Positions 46,802 to 59,300 of a DNA stretch of 64,000 nt are shown piece by piece. The stretch is from Branchiostoma floridae. Lineage: Eukaryota > Chordata > Leptocardii > Amphioxiformes > Branchiostomatidae. Within the stretch, counting starts at the first letter, position 1. Every line of letters starts with the position of its first letter. The stretch is taken from assembly GCF_000003815.2 (NCBI RefSeq), contig NC_049987.1, positions 23,358,793 to 23,422,792 on the forward strand. The letters are read 5' to 3'. The notes below the pieces were generated by a model. That model was not told the DNA's origin and did no database searches. It saw nothing but the letters and a program-made list of their open reading frames with translations. A program made the position numbers and the translations under genes.

Positions 46802-49027
46802 CTGCAATAAACAAGGAAAAAAATATAGACCTAATAAAGCAATCAAAGTTAGCTGATACGCGAGGTTACAAGAGGTGGTCAAACAACAGGGCAAACAGGG
46901 TCAAAAAATCAAATGTAGGGAATGCGACGCTTTATGTGATCGCCAAATATTGTGTTACTAACTACGAACCAGAGCAGGCGATCTTCACATCCGAGTTCTC
47001 TCTGAAATGTTCTCCGTCCCACAGAAAGAAAGTCCCGTTGATCTCGTCAGCGTAGAGGTGGGAGTCCTTGACGTAGACACCCCAACTCCCAAAATCCGAC
47101 CCCACCCACCACTCCGGGTAGCTGCCACCCTTGTAATACAGGAAGTCGCAGGTGGCGTCGCTGTAGTACACGGGGCGGCCCTCGCGGGTGTTTCCCGTCA
47201 TGGTGTAGGACGTCATCCTGGCGACCTGAACGGTGGTGGAGCCGTATAGGACAACCGTTGGACAGCCTGACAGAGAGTAAGAGACAAATATAGAGATATA
47301 GATTTGTGAACGGAAGCGAAACGGGTGCTAACACAGATTGATAATTGATTAATTTTTACTACTTATGATGTTGCCGAACACACCATCCCATGGAAATAGC
47401 ACAAATAACAACTGAAACCCAATTTACCCGTCGTCTTACTCGACACGTGAAGACGCTGCTCTGAGGTTTGGACGGTTCGGCTTCGCTCCTTGTCCAGGTT
47501 GCGCTTCAAGGCGTCAACAGTGGTGGACATGTTGTCTTGGTCGCGCTTCAAGGCGTCAACAGTGGTGGACATGTCGTCTTGGTCGCGCTTCAAGGCGTCA
47601 ACAGTGGTGGACATGTCGTCTCGGTCGCGCTTCAAGGCGTCAACAATGGTGGACAGTTGGCGCATGTCGTCTTGGTCGCGCTTCAAGGCGTCAACAGTGT
47701 TGGAAAGTTGAGATATCTCCTAAAGACGAACGTCAGAATACTAAATTTACAAGAAAATTAAAAACAAACAAAGAAGTCTGATTACACCAGTCTCCTAAAA
47801 ATCAAAGTTAGTAAAAAAATGCATTCAGAACAGGATTGTTTGCAAACCCAGTGTATGTTATTATAGTTTCTACCTCTTTATTGATGAATGTCAGAGGGGC
47901 GAGTCCCAAAGCAAGTAGCACAGCAATGCCGGCGGCCATGCAGCTACGGTGAGAGCGGATGAAGCTGCAGAGAGGACGGTTGCTTGCTCCACCCGGATAC
48001 GTGCGGTCTGCAGAGATTAAAACTACGTTTACCTGGCAACTATAGAAGTTAATGAATTCATGAATAAAGAAATGGTCAAGGCTTTGGAAAATTAATGTTT
48101 CTTATTTCAGTCCAGAAAATGTAGGGTCGGTTGGCAAAAATTCTCTACTTTTTTCAGAGGGAGGTTGCTCCACAGACTCATTAGTAGTTCTGGTATAAAG
48201 TAGTGCGTCACAGTACTTGAAAGGAACGTAGTTTTTGTTCTGTGCACAACAGCAAGGTGAAAACAGTGACGAATGGTAGAGAAATAAATCAGTATCAATA
48301 AGTTTGATTGCGGTGTTTCTTCGGTTGGCGTGAATTTGCGCCTTGATACTGTTACCGGACACTGCCTGTGCGTCGGTTGCAGTTCCATGGCCTCCGAGGG
48401 GAGTCAAATAAAAGTGTTGTTTTTTTTATAAAAGAACAAGCCGACAAATCTATGCACATATTGAGATATTTTGTAGGTTTTACCCTGAACGTCAGCATAT
48501 CAAATTCTTGTAAACTGCTTCTGCACCTTTCTATAAATTTTATGGCGTCGAACCATTACCATAGGCAAAAACCGTGTTCTGCTACTATACTATTAAAGAT
48601 TGGGGGGGGGGGGGGTCCCCTGTGCTCTCAACCTATGCCAATTGCCTGTAAATTTAATATGTTCGTTACATAATATAGTCAGTCTTTATTTGGTATTTGT
48701 GGCGAGCAAGCATGAAAACTTCTGTGTGAAAAAAATAGAATAATTTTACAAATAACATTAAATGGCTATTTTGAACTGAAAAAGGCAAGTAACAAGTAAC
48801 AAAAAATGTCGGCTACCTGCAGACGTGTACGCTGTGTAACGATTCACCTCCTCGGCTTCTTCGTACGTGTGTGAAGACGCTTCTTCGTCTTCAGCCTCGT
48901 TGCCATGGCGGACACGCCCGCGGGAACCACCCTGACGGACAGGAGGGGATTGGGGCGGCGGCCCGCTGGTTTGGCCGCTGTCAGGGCGCGAGAAAGGGGA
49001 CCGGACCGGCTCTGCTTGCTCGTACAT
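46398..49027 (-). CDS. gene B: type II membrane protein with long coiled-coil stalk and two GRPVY/WWVG domains
   Basis: Five exons in frame: 49027-48817, 48007-47874, 47719-47428, 47266-46970, 46801-46398 (445 residues; same phases as gene A: 1, 0, 1, 1). The layout matches gene A. The main difference is the stalk: five near-identical two-heptad units instead of three, plus an ERSRTVQTSEQRLHV segment. The tail keeps SGPPPQSPPV and the tyrosine-rich end. Membrane segment after CSFIRSHRSC. A second in-frame ATG 16 codons upstream (49075) is shared with gene A. No stop or frameshift was found, so the gene looks functional. Family and ligand unknown. Confidence 0.82.
46970..47266 (-). CDS. gene B exon 4: first GRPVY/WWVG domain
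   Basis: Phase 1-1. Contains CPTVVLYGST, TREGRPVYYSDATCDFLYYK, EWWVGSDFGS, then KDSHLYADEINGTFF and DVKIACSG. Differs from A and C mostly around WWVG and in LWDGEHFRE. Confidence 0.85.
47428..47719 (-). CDS. gene B exon 3: coiled-coil stalk (long form, 42-bp repeats)
   Basis: Encodes five units around STTVDALKRDQDDM. The DNA repeats every 42 bp (14 codons, two heptads), so copy-number change keeps both frame and heptad register. Hydrophobic positions V, L and M spaced 3-4 apart fit a coiled coil, probably for oligomerisation. Donor GTAAAT, phase 1. Confidence 0.85.
47874..48007 (-). CDS. gene B exon 2: transmembrane exon
   Basis: Acceptor CTCTGCAG, donor GTAGAA. Identical to gene A over the helix; one residue shorter before it (ASNRPLC versus ASRRRPLC). 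Confidence 0.85.
48601..48616. repeat. G homopolymer in intron 1 of gene B
   Basis: Long uninterrupted G-run following AAAGATTG, at the same place as the shorter G-rich run in gene A. Confidence 0.9.
48817..49027 (-). CDS. gene B exon 1: proline-rich cytoplasmic tail
   Basis: Starts MYEQAEPVRSPFS and ends SSHTYEEAEEVNRYTAYTSA, phase 1, donor GTAGCC. Four residues shorter than in gene A (missing VDKL-like block), with more acidic residues. Confidence 0.75.
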
Positions 49028-49134
49028 GACTGTACTGTGCAGACAATAGGCGAACAGTGTAGCAGCCAACGTCAAGGTGCATGAATATGGACAACTATGC
49101 CAGGATTAGTCTGAAGAAGTAAGAATATATATGC

Positions 49135-49144
49135 CCATATTTGG
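49135..49144. promoter_or_regulatory. CArG-type box upstream of gene B
   Basis: Same CCATATTTGG word as at 42364, about 108 bp upstream of the likely ATG, next to a TATATAT stretch. Confidence 0.35.
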
Positions 49145-49261
49145 AGGTAAGTCGTGGTATGACGTATTGCAAACGGTATTTTGTTTTTCTGCATGGAGCA
49201 GACCAATTTTGTTGAGAAAGACGTGAAGCTGGGAGGTAAACAAACTAAATATCATTTTACA

Positions 49262-49361
49262 NNNNNNNNNNNNNNNNNNNNNNNNNNNNNNNNNNNNNNN
49301 NNNNNNNNNNNNNNNNNNNNNNNNNNNNNNNNNNNNNNNNNNNNNNNNNNNNNNNNNNNNN
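49262..49361. other. assembly gap of 100 N
   Basis: Exactly 100 N. By alignment with unit A the missing piece corresponds to about 42495-42833, which contains a 124-bp hairpin. Confidence 1.
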
Positions 49362-49472
49362 TTGATATGCAGATTATTTTCTCATACCATTCTATTCTTA
49401 TTTCTAAGTCTTACTTTTCAAACGCTATATCCCATATGATTATTTTGTGACAAGACGTGCTATTCCTAAGTT

Positions 49473-49964
49473 GGACCGTGGGACCGCGTAGCACAGTGGT
49501 ATTGCGTACGGCCCGTGACCGAGAGGTTGCGGGTTCGAATCCAGCTGCGTGTCACCGATCTTGTGTCCTTGGGAAAAGCACTTTACACGACTTTCCTCAC
49601 TTTACTCAAGTGAAAATGAGTACCTAGCTTCGGCTAGGGCCGCCTTCTGATGGAGGTCCCGTGTTCGGGGAGAGCAACGCCCCAAGCACGTGAAACAACC
49701 CGCCGCATGTGCGAACATGTAGCGGATCAAACCATTCCGGCCAAAATGGGGTAGGGAATTTCCCGAGCAGCCCTCGTAACCCCTGCTTCGCCTATTGGGT
49801 CAGTTAGTCCTCACTCATAGTGAGCAATTGGGCTGGTCTCAATCATGATGTTTCTGACCTAGGGTGAAGAGATGCTGTTACAGTTCCAATCATGTAACCC
49901 GTAACCTTGAAGTGGCCTTCAGGCCTTGTTCCGTGGTGACCATTAAGTAAAAAAAAAAAAAAAA
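49473..49964 (+). mobile_element. tRNA-derived SINE inserted in unit B, plus strand
   Basis: Head with A box TAGCACAGTGG and B box GGGTTCGAATCC, a central block with CTTGGGAAAAGCACTTTACA as at 32841, then a different tail ending in a run of about 16 A. The flanks match the uninterrupted site near 42947 in unit A (CCTAAGTTACTTTACTTTTC). AAGTT repeated at both sides is the likely target duplication. Confidence 0.92.
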
Positions 49965-52951
49965 GTTACTTTACTTTTCTACTAATTAGAAAAAATACGT
50001 TAATAGTTTTCCCCTGGACATGCTGTAGCCCTGAGTTTTCGGAGGCAGTCAACTTTTGATGTAAGGAAGGAGGCGGTGTAGATTTGTGCCTTGAACAGCT
50101 TGCTATGAATTTCTGATAGGTTAAGGAGGATAGCGTTAACTGAACAACGGAAAAGTGGATTTCCATGATAATAGTTATGCAGGTAGCTTAGACAGAGATG
50201 TGCATGATGAAATGCAAATTGGGACTTTATTTGCATAATTAATTACGTCGGCCGCCCAAACACAACTCATAAGAAACTCATTAAGGCCGAAACAGGGTTG
50301 GAAGGGCACGGGCTACTCTCTGCGATGAAAAACAAGCTGTTCTGGAGGTCTAACTTCGTCTGCTCCACCTCACAAGAGGATGAATGATGATGATGATGAT
50401 GATCAAGGCAATTCTATAATTCGTGTGTTTCCATGATAATGGTAAATGGAAAAGAACTTGAAAAACTTACGGATTTCCATGATATTTGGTATACATGTAG
50501 CTTGGACAGAGAAATCCACAATGAAATCCACCGTATGTAGTTTATCACTGAATTGGCCTACATGTAATTTCTGTCATATGGAACATTGACAGATACTAAT
50601 GACGCAAATATTGAAGTTATTTGCTAAGTAATTGATAATTAACTTGCCCCCTAAGTAATACAGTAAAGAAATTTCATACTTATGACGTGTACGTTCGTTA
50701 AAGGTGATTTCAGGTTTCTTTGACATCCGATAGACAGGTATCTTGGACAGAGAATAGCATAATGAAATGTATCTTATGTATATTGATACTTAATTAGCAT
50801 AATAATGGAGAAAATTCTATAATTCCAGTAAAAATTAGTGGTTTCTATAATACGGTTTGATACAGATAGCATGTAATTAATGTCAGATGGAACATTGACA
50901 GATACATACTGAGTAAGCACGCATAGAAATAATTTGCATACTTAAACAATTGATAATTAACATTCTAGTGGTAAAATAGAGGTTTTTCTTTTACTTGTGT
51001 AAGTTAAAGTTGTGTGTAAGAATATCCATATTTAGATCATGTAAACGTGTCATTTGCATAATCAACAATTTTGTTTTAGGAGTAATTAATTGAGATACAT
51101 TTAGCCCTAAAGGGGGCAATATTCCAGGGAGTATACACAAAGAAGCAGCCATCATCATACACAAAACTTATGTACAGATAAAACAATAATACTTACAAAT
51201 TATACATCAAAAGTCTAAAATGATTCTTCTTTGACTGTCGTGATGATACTACCCAAAACTGACATTAGTATGCGAAGTCTTAACATTTTTCGGCAGGTCA
51301 TTCCAAAGTCCCACAACTCTCTATATGAACCTGCTAATTCTGGGTGTAGGTGGCCAAAAATTATACATTGCTGTTCATGCATCAATGAGGGTTAGAAAGC
51401 CATGTAATAAGATACACCAAACGTCAGTGACACTAGTGAAAGGTAATGGACGCTACCTGAAACGTCCTTAAATACTCATGTTAAAACAACCTCATTCTCG
51501 TTTCGTGATGACTTTTTAGTCTTTCAGCATATAAACATAGGGCAACTTCTATTATAATCAGGACATTTGTGCCCGTATCCACATACAAATCAAATATGTA
51601 AAAAGAATTATGAAAGAAGAAAGTACAGAATGTATGAATATTCAACAATATTTTGACAATCGGTAATATGCAGCTTTACCATTTGATAATAGGTCCTTCC
51701 ACCATCTTTAGAGGGTGAGTTCGAGCGTTCCAACATTTCTCAAAAGATTAATATAGTCATATATCCTCACTTATCACTATCCTCACTGATCCGGACAAAT
51801 CACGCTAAGCTGATTTATTTTCTTGACTATTGTATAACATGACTAGTGACTGCAAAACTTACGTTGTTAATTAATATACCTTTGATATAAAAAAATTCAA
51901 GTACAGGTATGCCCGGGCCCAACAATCGGCCAACAAAACGCAAAGTGGTGGAGACCTCCGAATCCCTATACAATTTGTTTAGTTATGAGAAAGCGTAATG
52001 TGCCATTCATCTATCGTTTATCAAACTTCTCACACAGAACGTGGTCACCTTTCTTCATGGTCCTCCTGGTGTAGTGGGACAGCAAGGACAGGGCCATCCG
52101 TTTCAAGGAGCTAGTAAGGAGAAAAAATGAACAATGACTTTCGGTACACCGTTTTAGGGGGTCATGTTCGATAATGGGCCTCCTGGCAATTGTTTCCGGT
52201 ACTGCCTCAAAGTTAAACTTTTCTGGAAATGCCAGGTTCATGATTTTTAAGTGATGGACAGCTGTTGGGCAGGGGTCAAGTGGTGTACCTGCAGTTAGCC
52301 TCCCGTCATGAACTTGCAAATAACATTTTCTAATTGCTGTTTCCATTTATATCCAGATTTTTGTGTATCATAACACAAGACACTATAAACCAATGCAGTG
52401 CACTAGAGCCAGTGCAAAATCTACTTAGATCTCTGACAGCTGTTTACCATATTAAGCCGCCAGATAAGTGACGTTCAAACAAAACATAACATCTGCTTGG
52501 AGACAAAGCAATATATTAGCGCGGTTCGAAACAAGCAGACGGCATCGATGACCTGTTCCACAGTTTCCTAAAGATAGGGGTGTTTTTAGAAATAATACAT
52601 TGCCTATTAAGAAAGTTACAATGAAAACGAAACAACTTGCATTATCACATAGGTACTGCCTAACCATGTGCCCAAGTAGATAATGATCCACCGAGCCGTT
52701 CGCGAGATACAGGTGCGAGCAGCCCAAGCTCGAACAGTTTTAAAACCTACCATCAGGAGGTGCTCCTTTTCACATTAAAAAAAAGGGGGCCCGGCCGGGC
52801 TTTCGTGAGCAAAAAGAATGATATAAAAGACATCAAAATACACAAAATGTCAAAATAAGATTCAAGGGCATAATTTGTTTTTTTCTAGGTATACAATTTG
52901 ATTTTTCGTTTCTTAAAACATCCCGGCCGGGCCCCGGTTTGGAAATGTGAC

Positions 52952-53355
52952 CTAAGCCTTTCTGGTGGTAACAAAATGTTTATACGACACAGTGTACATA
53001 CCGACGCAGGTTGCATGAACCGAGGGGACGAACCGCCATTGGCCCCGGTCCAACAGCTTCCACACTGGCCTGGTCTGGTCCGGTGTCATGGCACAGTCGC
53101 TGACGTAGGCGTAGCAGGCGTTTTGCCCGATGTTGGGCCCCACCACCCACTTATTGTTGTCATCGACGAAGTAGAGAAAGTCTCGGCTGTCCGTGTCGCT
53201 AACGTAGACAGGCCTGCCGCCGCTGGTCTGGCTTGTCCTGGTGTAGGTTGTCATGCGGGAAGGTTGGTAGGTGGTGTCCCCTTGCAGACGGACCCTCGCA
53301 CAGTCTGTAGTGTTGCTTGCCGGCTGTGGAACTACGGCACCAGCTGGAGCGTCAC
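52952..53355 (-). CDS. gene C exon 8: second GRPVY/WWVG domain and C-terminus
   Basis: CARVRLQGDT, GRPVYVSDTDSRDFLYFVDD, KWVVGPNIGQNACYAYVSD, VWKLLDRGQWRF and HATC. It has an extra cysteine (NACYA) in the variable loop. TAG at 52952-52954; possible donor GTATGT at 53001-53000. Confidence 0.8.
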
Positions 53356-56300
53356 CTGAAACACACAAGGAAGAAAATATAGACCTAATAGAGCAGTCAA
53401 AGTTAGCTGATACGCAAGTTTGCAAAAGGTGGTCAAACCACAGGGCAACCAGGATTGAAAAACCAAATGTAGGGAATGCGACGCTTTATTTGATCGCCAA
53501 ATATTGTGTTAGTCCTACGAACCAGAGCAGGCGATCTGCACATCCGGGTTCTCTCCCCACTGTCCATTGTCCAACAGAAAGAATGTCCCGTTGATCTCGT
53601 CAGCGTAGAGGTGGGAGTCCTTGACGTAAACACCCCGACTCCCAAAATTCGGCCCCACCCACCACTCCAGGTAGCTGCCACCCTTGTAATACAGGAAGTC
53701 GCAGGTGGCGTCGCTGTAGTACACGGGGCGGCCCTCGCGAGTGTCTCCCGTCATGGTGTAGGACGTCATCCAGGAGACCTGAACGGTGGTGGAGCCGTAT
53801 AGGACAACCGTTGGGCAGCCTGACAGAGAGTGAGAGACAAATATAGAGATAAAGATTTGTGAATGGAAGCGAGACTGGTGCTAACACAAAATGATAATTG
53901 ATTGATTTTTACTACTAATGATGTTGCACAACACACCATCACAAATAGCACAAATAACCCAATTTACCTGTCGTCTTACTCGACACGTGAAGACGCTGCT
54001 CTGAGATGTGGACGGTTCGGCTTCGCTCCCTGTCCGGGTCACGCTTCAAGGCGTTGGGTTTTGGGGAGGCCACGTTCGCCACGTTTTTCTGAAAGTAGAT
54101 GCCTTTTGGAGACCACAGACCATCCACCAGCACAGTCGTGGTCAGGTCAGACTTGGACAACCTGAATTTTTGTAACAAAACATGATCTTATGTCTTTTAG
54201 TGTTTACAAATGTGTATACTTAAGTTAAGAGTGTGAAAAATGACTTCAAAACATATACATTCTTATGCAAATGATGATTTGCAGATATGCATATATTTGT
54301 AGGTATGTATTCCACAGCAGCATAGTGGTACTGGACTTGTATATATAAGATGGATACATAAGTACATATCATGCAGACTATGACGCAGAAATTAACCAGG
54401 TAATTAAAGATTTCTTACTGCAAATTGTTTTCAGTACAAAAGGGATTTCCTCACTTTCCGATTTTTCCCATCCGGGGGCCCGCCGGGGATGAAGGTATAA
54501 CTGGCCAGGAAGATGACCAGTAGACGAAGTTCTCATCAACAGCAATTCCATTAACCCACTTCCCGCCTTCATACATCAATCGTCGGATATCGTTGCCCAG
54601 CAGGTCTGAGCTGTGGATTTCGTAATCGGCACTGTAGTACAGCCGATCCTCTAAATGAGATCAACAGACAAATGTCATATCAATATTAAATGCCAATTCT
54701 AAGTCGTTCGAGTTTTACGTATAAGGATACAGACGAAACATGCACATACGTGATGCCTTAACCCTATCTAGACGGGGTGGGGTGGGTGTGGGGCTTAAAA
54801 TGCCTGCGCCAACTTTGACGTCGTATAACTACCGAATGACGTGTGCTGAAACTACAAAACTTGGTCACTTGTCCTAAAATATTGTTGGCAACAGTTCTGC
54901 GAAAAATATTTTAGTTTGAGAATTTTCGTATTACCATGCCAACGGGTTTCTGAAAGGCATATTTTACAAAATTTACTAATTTGAAAGACTTCAATTTTAA
55001 ATTATAAGATTACACGTTTTTATTGCTAGACCACACTTGTTTATCTGAGCATTAGCATCCTGTGTAATTTAAAGTTACATTTATAATAAGATATTAATAA
55101 TTTATGCTAATTTGTATAACATCATGGTTCAAAATCCAAGATGGCGGACAATGTCATTAGCAACGCTAAATATAGGTTATTTTGACTTAAATTCCATCAA
55201 CATCTTTTATTGTTTACAAAACACATTCACAAACACATTCCTTTTTAGTCCCCTTCTATTGGGTTTTGTGGTTATATATATTGAAAAAAAAACGTATTTT
55301 AGAAAATTCAAGTTTGTCAATCCCAGATGGCGGACAACTGACGTCATATAGGCGTCAGTGTCGTCGTCGTCATTGGCAACAAAAGACTTGGCAGACTTAT
55401 ATACCAATAATATTCCCTTCATAGCCAACGTTTGGTTTAATACATTTAAGTATAGCGGATATTTCATATTTCGACGGTTTTAACCCAAAATATGACATCA
55501 TGACGTCATGATTACTTCATAATTATACCACAATTACAGAAAATATAAAACTGTACATCATCCACATCAAATTTGGTGATCGTAACCAAAGCCGTTTTGG
55601 TATTACGAAGGGCCCGGCTTAATCATTTTCTACCTTAAAATACATGGCCATATGTCCATAACGAGAGTTCGGATCCGATGACCTCATATCCCCATGAAAT
55701 ATTCAGATGACGTCTACATATCTCTTCGTGGTTACACAAACTTTTAACAAACTTACCCAGATCATAGTTATAAGAATTATAGCACAATGCATTAATTATG
55801 CAAATGCATAATCGGTATCTGTTAAATGTTCCACCTGCCATATTCTCCGTACTAGTATTTTACATGTTTTTGAGTCATACGTCTGTCTGCCTCACAGGGT
55901 GCATGGGGATAGACCAAAAGTCGAACGACAGATGTAAGACTGTACCCGTTACCAAGAACAGAAAGAAGTACTTGCGCATCGGGACATGGAATGTAAGAAC
56001 CATGTTACCCGGATTAGATAACATGGACATTAGGCATGGGGAAATTAGAAAGACTGCTCTAATTGATGAAGAACTTGAAAAACTGCAGATGGACATTGTT
56101 TTGTTACTCTTCAAGAAACAAGGATTGCTGAAAATGGATGTTTGAGGGAAGCAAACTTCACATTCTACTGGAAGGGACTGGAAGCAAACCAGCCTCGGTG
56201 GCATGGTGTTGGGTTTGCTGTTAGGAACACCCTGGTTCAATCCATAACTACCCCTGTCGGGACATCGGAACGCCTGATGTCATTGCGGCTAAACTCAGCT

Positions 56301-59300
56301 GGAGGCTACGTTAACTTCATTAACGCATATGCACCAACACTCACTTCATCGGGAGAGTTGAAGGACAACTTCTACGGAGTGCTTAGTCAGGTCTATACTT
56401 CGATCCCACAAGGAGACCAGCTGTATATCCTAGGGGATTTCAATGCACGGGTGGGCAGAGACTACGACACTTGGTCCGTACCACTTGGTCACTTTGGTGT
56501 TGGGAAGATGAACGAGAATGGACAGAGACTGTTGGAGTTTTGTTCAGAGAGGGATCTCGTCATCACAAACACAGTGTTTGGAGTGAAAGAGTGTCAGAGA
56601 GTGTCATGGTGCCACCCAAGGTCCAAACACTGGCATCAGCTTGACTTAGTAATCACCCGTAAAAAACACATGAACACAGTCAAGGTTACACGGTCCTTTC
56701 ACAGCGCAGATTGTGATACAGATCACTCACTCGTAGCCAACAGAGTGGAGATTACACACAAACGCATCCATAGGCGGAGACCGGAGGCTAGGCCTAAAGT
56801 CAATGCTATGGTAGTAAAGGAGCCTGAGAGGAAGAAAACCTTTGCTAGGGAGTTCTCTCGGAGAATGCAAGAGTGTGCGACTGGCGACACTGTGGATGAA
56901 CTGTGGCATACACTGAGCAAGAACATCTAAGACAGCGCAGCTGCCAGTTGTGGGAAAAAGAGACAGGCAGGCAAGGACTGGGTTGAGGCGCATGCCGGTT
57001 CTCTTTTCCCTTATTCGACGCAAAAAGGAAGGCGATGTTTGAACACAAAACAAATCCATCACAAGCCACATTAGATCGTCTTCGTCACACAAGATCGGAA
57101 GCACAGAGGGAGTCAAGAAAGTGTGCAAACCGGTACTGGACAGATTTGTGCTCTTCAATCCAATCTGCTTCAGACAGGGGTGATTCAGGCACAATGCACA
57201 GTCTCATGAAAGTAGCGCTCGGGCCGAGGGTCTCTAAGACTGCACCTTTGAAGTCAAAAGAGGGAGAAGTGATAACCGACAGATCTAAACAGCTTGAGAG
57301 ATGGGTAGAACATTACTCTGAACTGTACTCAAATGAAATACCAGAGAAACCGGGACTGGATGAGGCCCTACCAGATTTCCCAGAGCTGACAGAGTTGGAC
57401 GGGATGCCTGAAGAGAGTGAACTTCTCGAGGCGCTGAGCGCTCTACCCAGCGGCAAGGCACCGGGTCAGGATGGCATACCCGCAGAAGTCCTTAAGGAGA
57501 ACAAGGAGGTAGTATTGCCACACCTGTATGATCTACTTCGCCAGTGCTGGGAGAAAGGGATGATTCCTCACGAAATGCGCAATGCTAAGATTGTGACCCT
57601 GTATAAGAACAAAGGCGATAGAGGGGACTGTAACAGCTTCAGGGGGATCTCACTGCTGAGCATAACTGGGAAGGCTATTGCACGGATTGTACGCAAGCGC
57701 CTACAGACCCTAGCGGAACGTGTTCTCCCGGAGTCTCAGTGTGGGTTCAGAGCTGGACGGTCCACTACGGACATGATCTTCACTTTGCGACAACTTCAGG
57801 AGAAATGTAGAGAGCAGTGTATGCCGCTTTATATCGCCTTCGATATGACCAAGGCATTTGATACTGTCTGCCGATCTGCCCTCTACAAAGTACTCAAGAG
57901 TATCGGATGTCCACCTAAACTCCTGCAACTGGTCATCTCCTTCCATGAGGACATGAAAGCCTGCATTCAGTTTGATGGCTCCACCTCTGACTGCTTTGAC
58001 GTCAGGAACGGAGTTAAGCAGGGGTGTGTGCTGGCACCGACTCTTTTCAGCATCTATTTCTCTGTACTCCTCCGTTGTGCCTTTGGTGGAAACCAGGACG
58101 GTGTCTACATCCGGTCACGGGCAGATGGCTCACTGTTCAACCTGGCAAGACTGAGGGCTAAAAGTAAAACTGTCGAGGTGCTGTGCAGAGAACTCCTCTT
58201 TGCTGACGATGCAGCACTCACGGCACATGAGGAGACAACCCTGCAGGGACTGTTGGACAACCTCTCCCGGGCCTGTGACCTGTTCTGTCTTACCATCAGT
58301 GTCAAGAAGACGGAGGTAATTGGGCAAGGTACCGCAATCCCCCCTTCAATCACACTGCATGGAAATCCTCTTCGAACAGTTCCAAAGTTTACTTACCTGG
58401 GATCAGTGGCGACAAGCACCAACTCTCTGGACGAGGAGATAAATGTGAGAATTGGTAGAGCTGCTGCTTCCTTTGGGAAACTCAGCAAGAGGGCCTGGGA
58501 AAACCAGAAGCTAACAAGAAAGACAAAGGTACAGATCTACAACACATGCGTATTGCCAACTTTACTGTATGGTAGTGAAACCTGGACTGTTTATTCGCGG
58601 CAAGAAAAAAGACTTAACAGTTTTCACATGCGATGTCTACGTAGGATTCTCAATATAAAATGGCAGGACAGAATCACAAATGAAGAAGTACTCCGGCAAG
58701 CAGGCATACCATCGTTGTTCGAGACCCTGCGGCGAAACAGGCTGCGCTGGCTAGGTCATGTGAGCAGGATGGATGACACCAGGCTTCCAAAGAGAGTACT
58801 TTATGGAGAACTCTCTGTGGGCAGTCGACCCAGAGGGAGGCCAAAGCTGAGGTACAAAGATGTATGCAAAGCTACCCTCCAAGATTTCTCCATTTGCACA
58901 AAAAACTGGGAAAGTGTAGCAACAGACAGAAGTAGATGGAGAGCAGCAGTACACACCGGTATGGAGCGGTACAGGGCTGCCCGTGAGAGGCAAGTCCGAG
59001 AGGCAAGACAGAGGAAGAAGAAAGGGGAGGGGTCGAATACCGGAGAAGTGTTCACCTGCACTTCCTGTGGAAGAGCCTGCCGTGCCAAGATTGGACTCAT
59101 AAGTCATCAAAGGCACTGTCAGGCGAGAACTGTAACCAGTAACGACTGAGGCCTTGACTGACTGATGCTGTCGACCGTCTCACGAGACGACAAGAGCCGA
59201 AGAAAAAAGGAAAACTATCCAAATATAAATTTTCCTCCTTAATTCTTCAAATTACATCCTAATTTGTATAACTTGCACTTCATTTTAAGCGTCTACGTCT

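Larger units (their letters stand above)
45223..51477. repeat. segmental tandem duplication, unit B (carries gene B)
   Basis: Same start as units A and C. It lacks the roughly 325-930 bp present between ACAATATTTTGACAATCGG and TATACAATTTGTTTAGTTAT in the other units, contains an inserted SINE and an assembly gap, and has one minisatellite unit. Head-to-tail with A and C. Confidence 0.85.
51478..54055. repeat. segmental tandem duplication, unit C (3' part of gene C)
   Basis: Homology to A and B covers the 3' flank, both extracellular-domain exons and the stalk remnant, and stops inside exon 6 of gene C at about 54055. Upstream of that, gene C has propeller exons in place of the A/B stalk, and a related membrane exon only at 63.4 kb. 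Confidence 0.8.
55885..59208 (+). mobile_element. non-LTR (LINE) retrotransposon, antisense in an intron of gene C
   Basis: One element with an apurinic-type endonuclease, a reverse transcriptase and a C-terminal zinc-knuckle-like motif, on the plus strand while gene C runs on the minus strand. The 3' end is short, with a small hairpin after the stop and then an A-rich end. The clade is not assigned; the layout (endonuclease, RT with FADD, C-terminal cysteine/histidine motif) fits several APE-type LINE clades. The 5' boundary is approximate. Confidence 0.85.
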
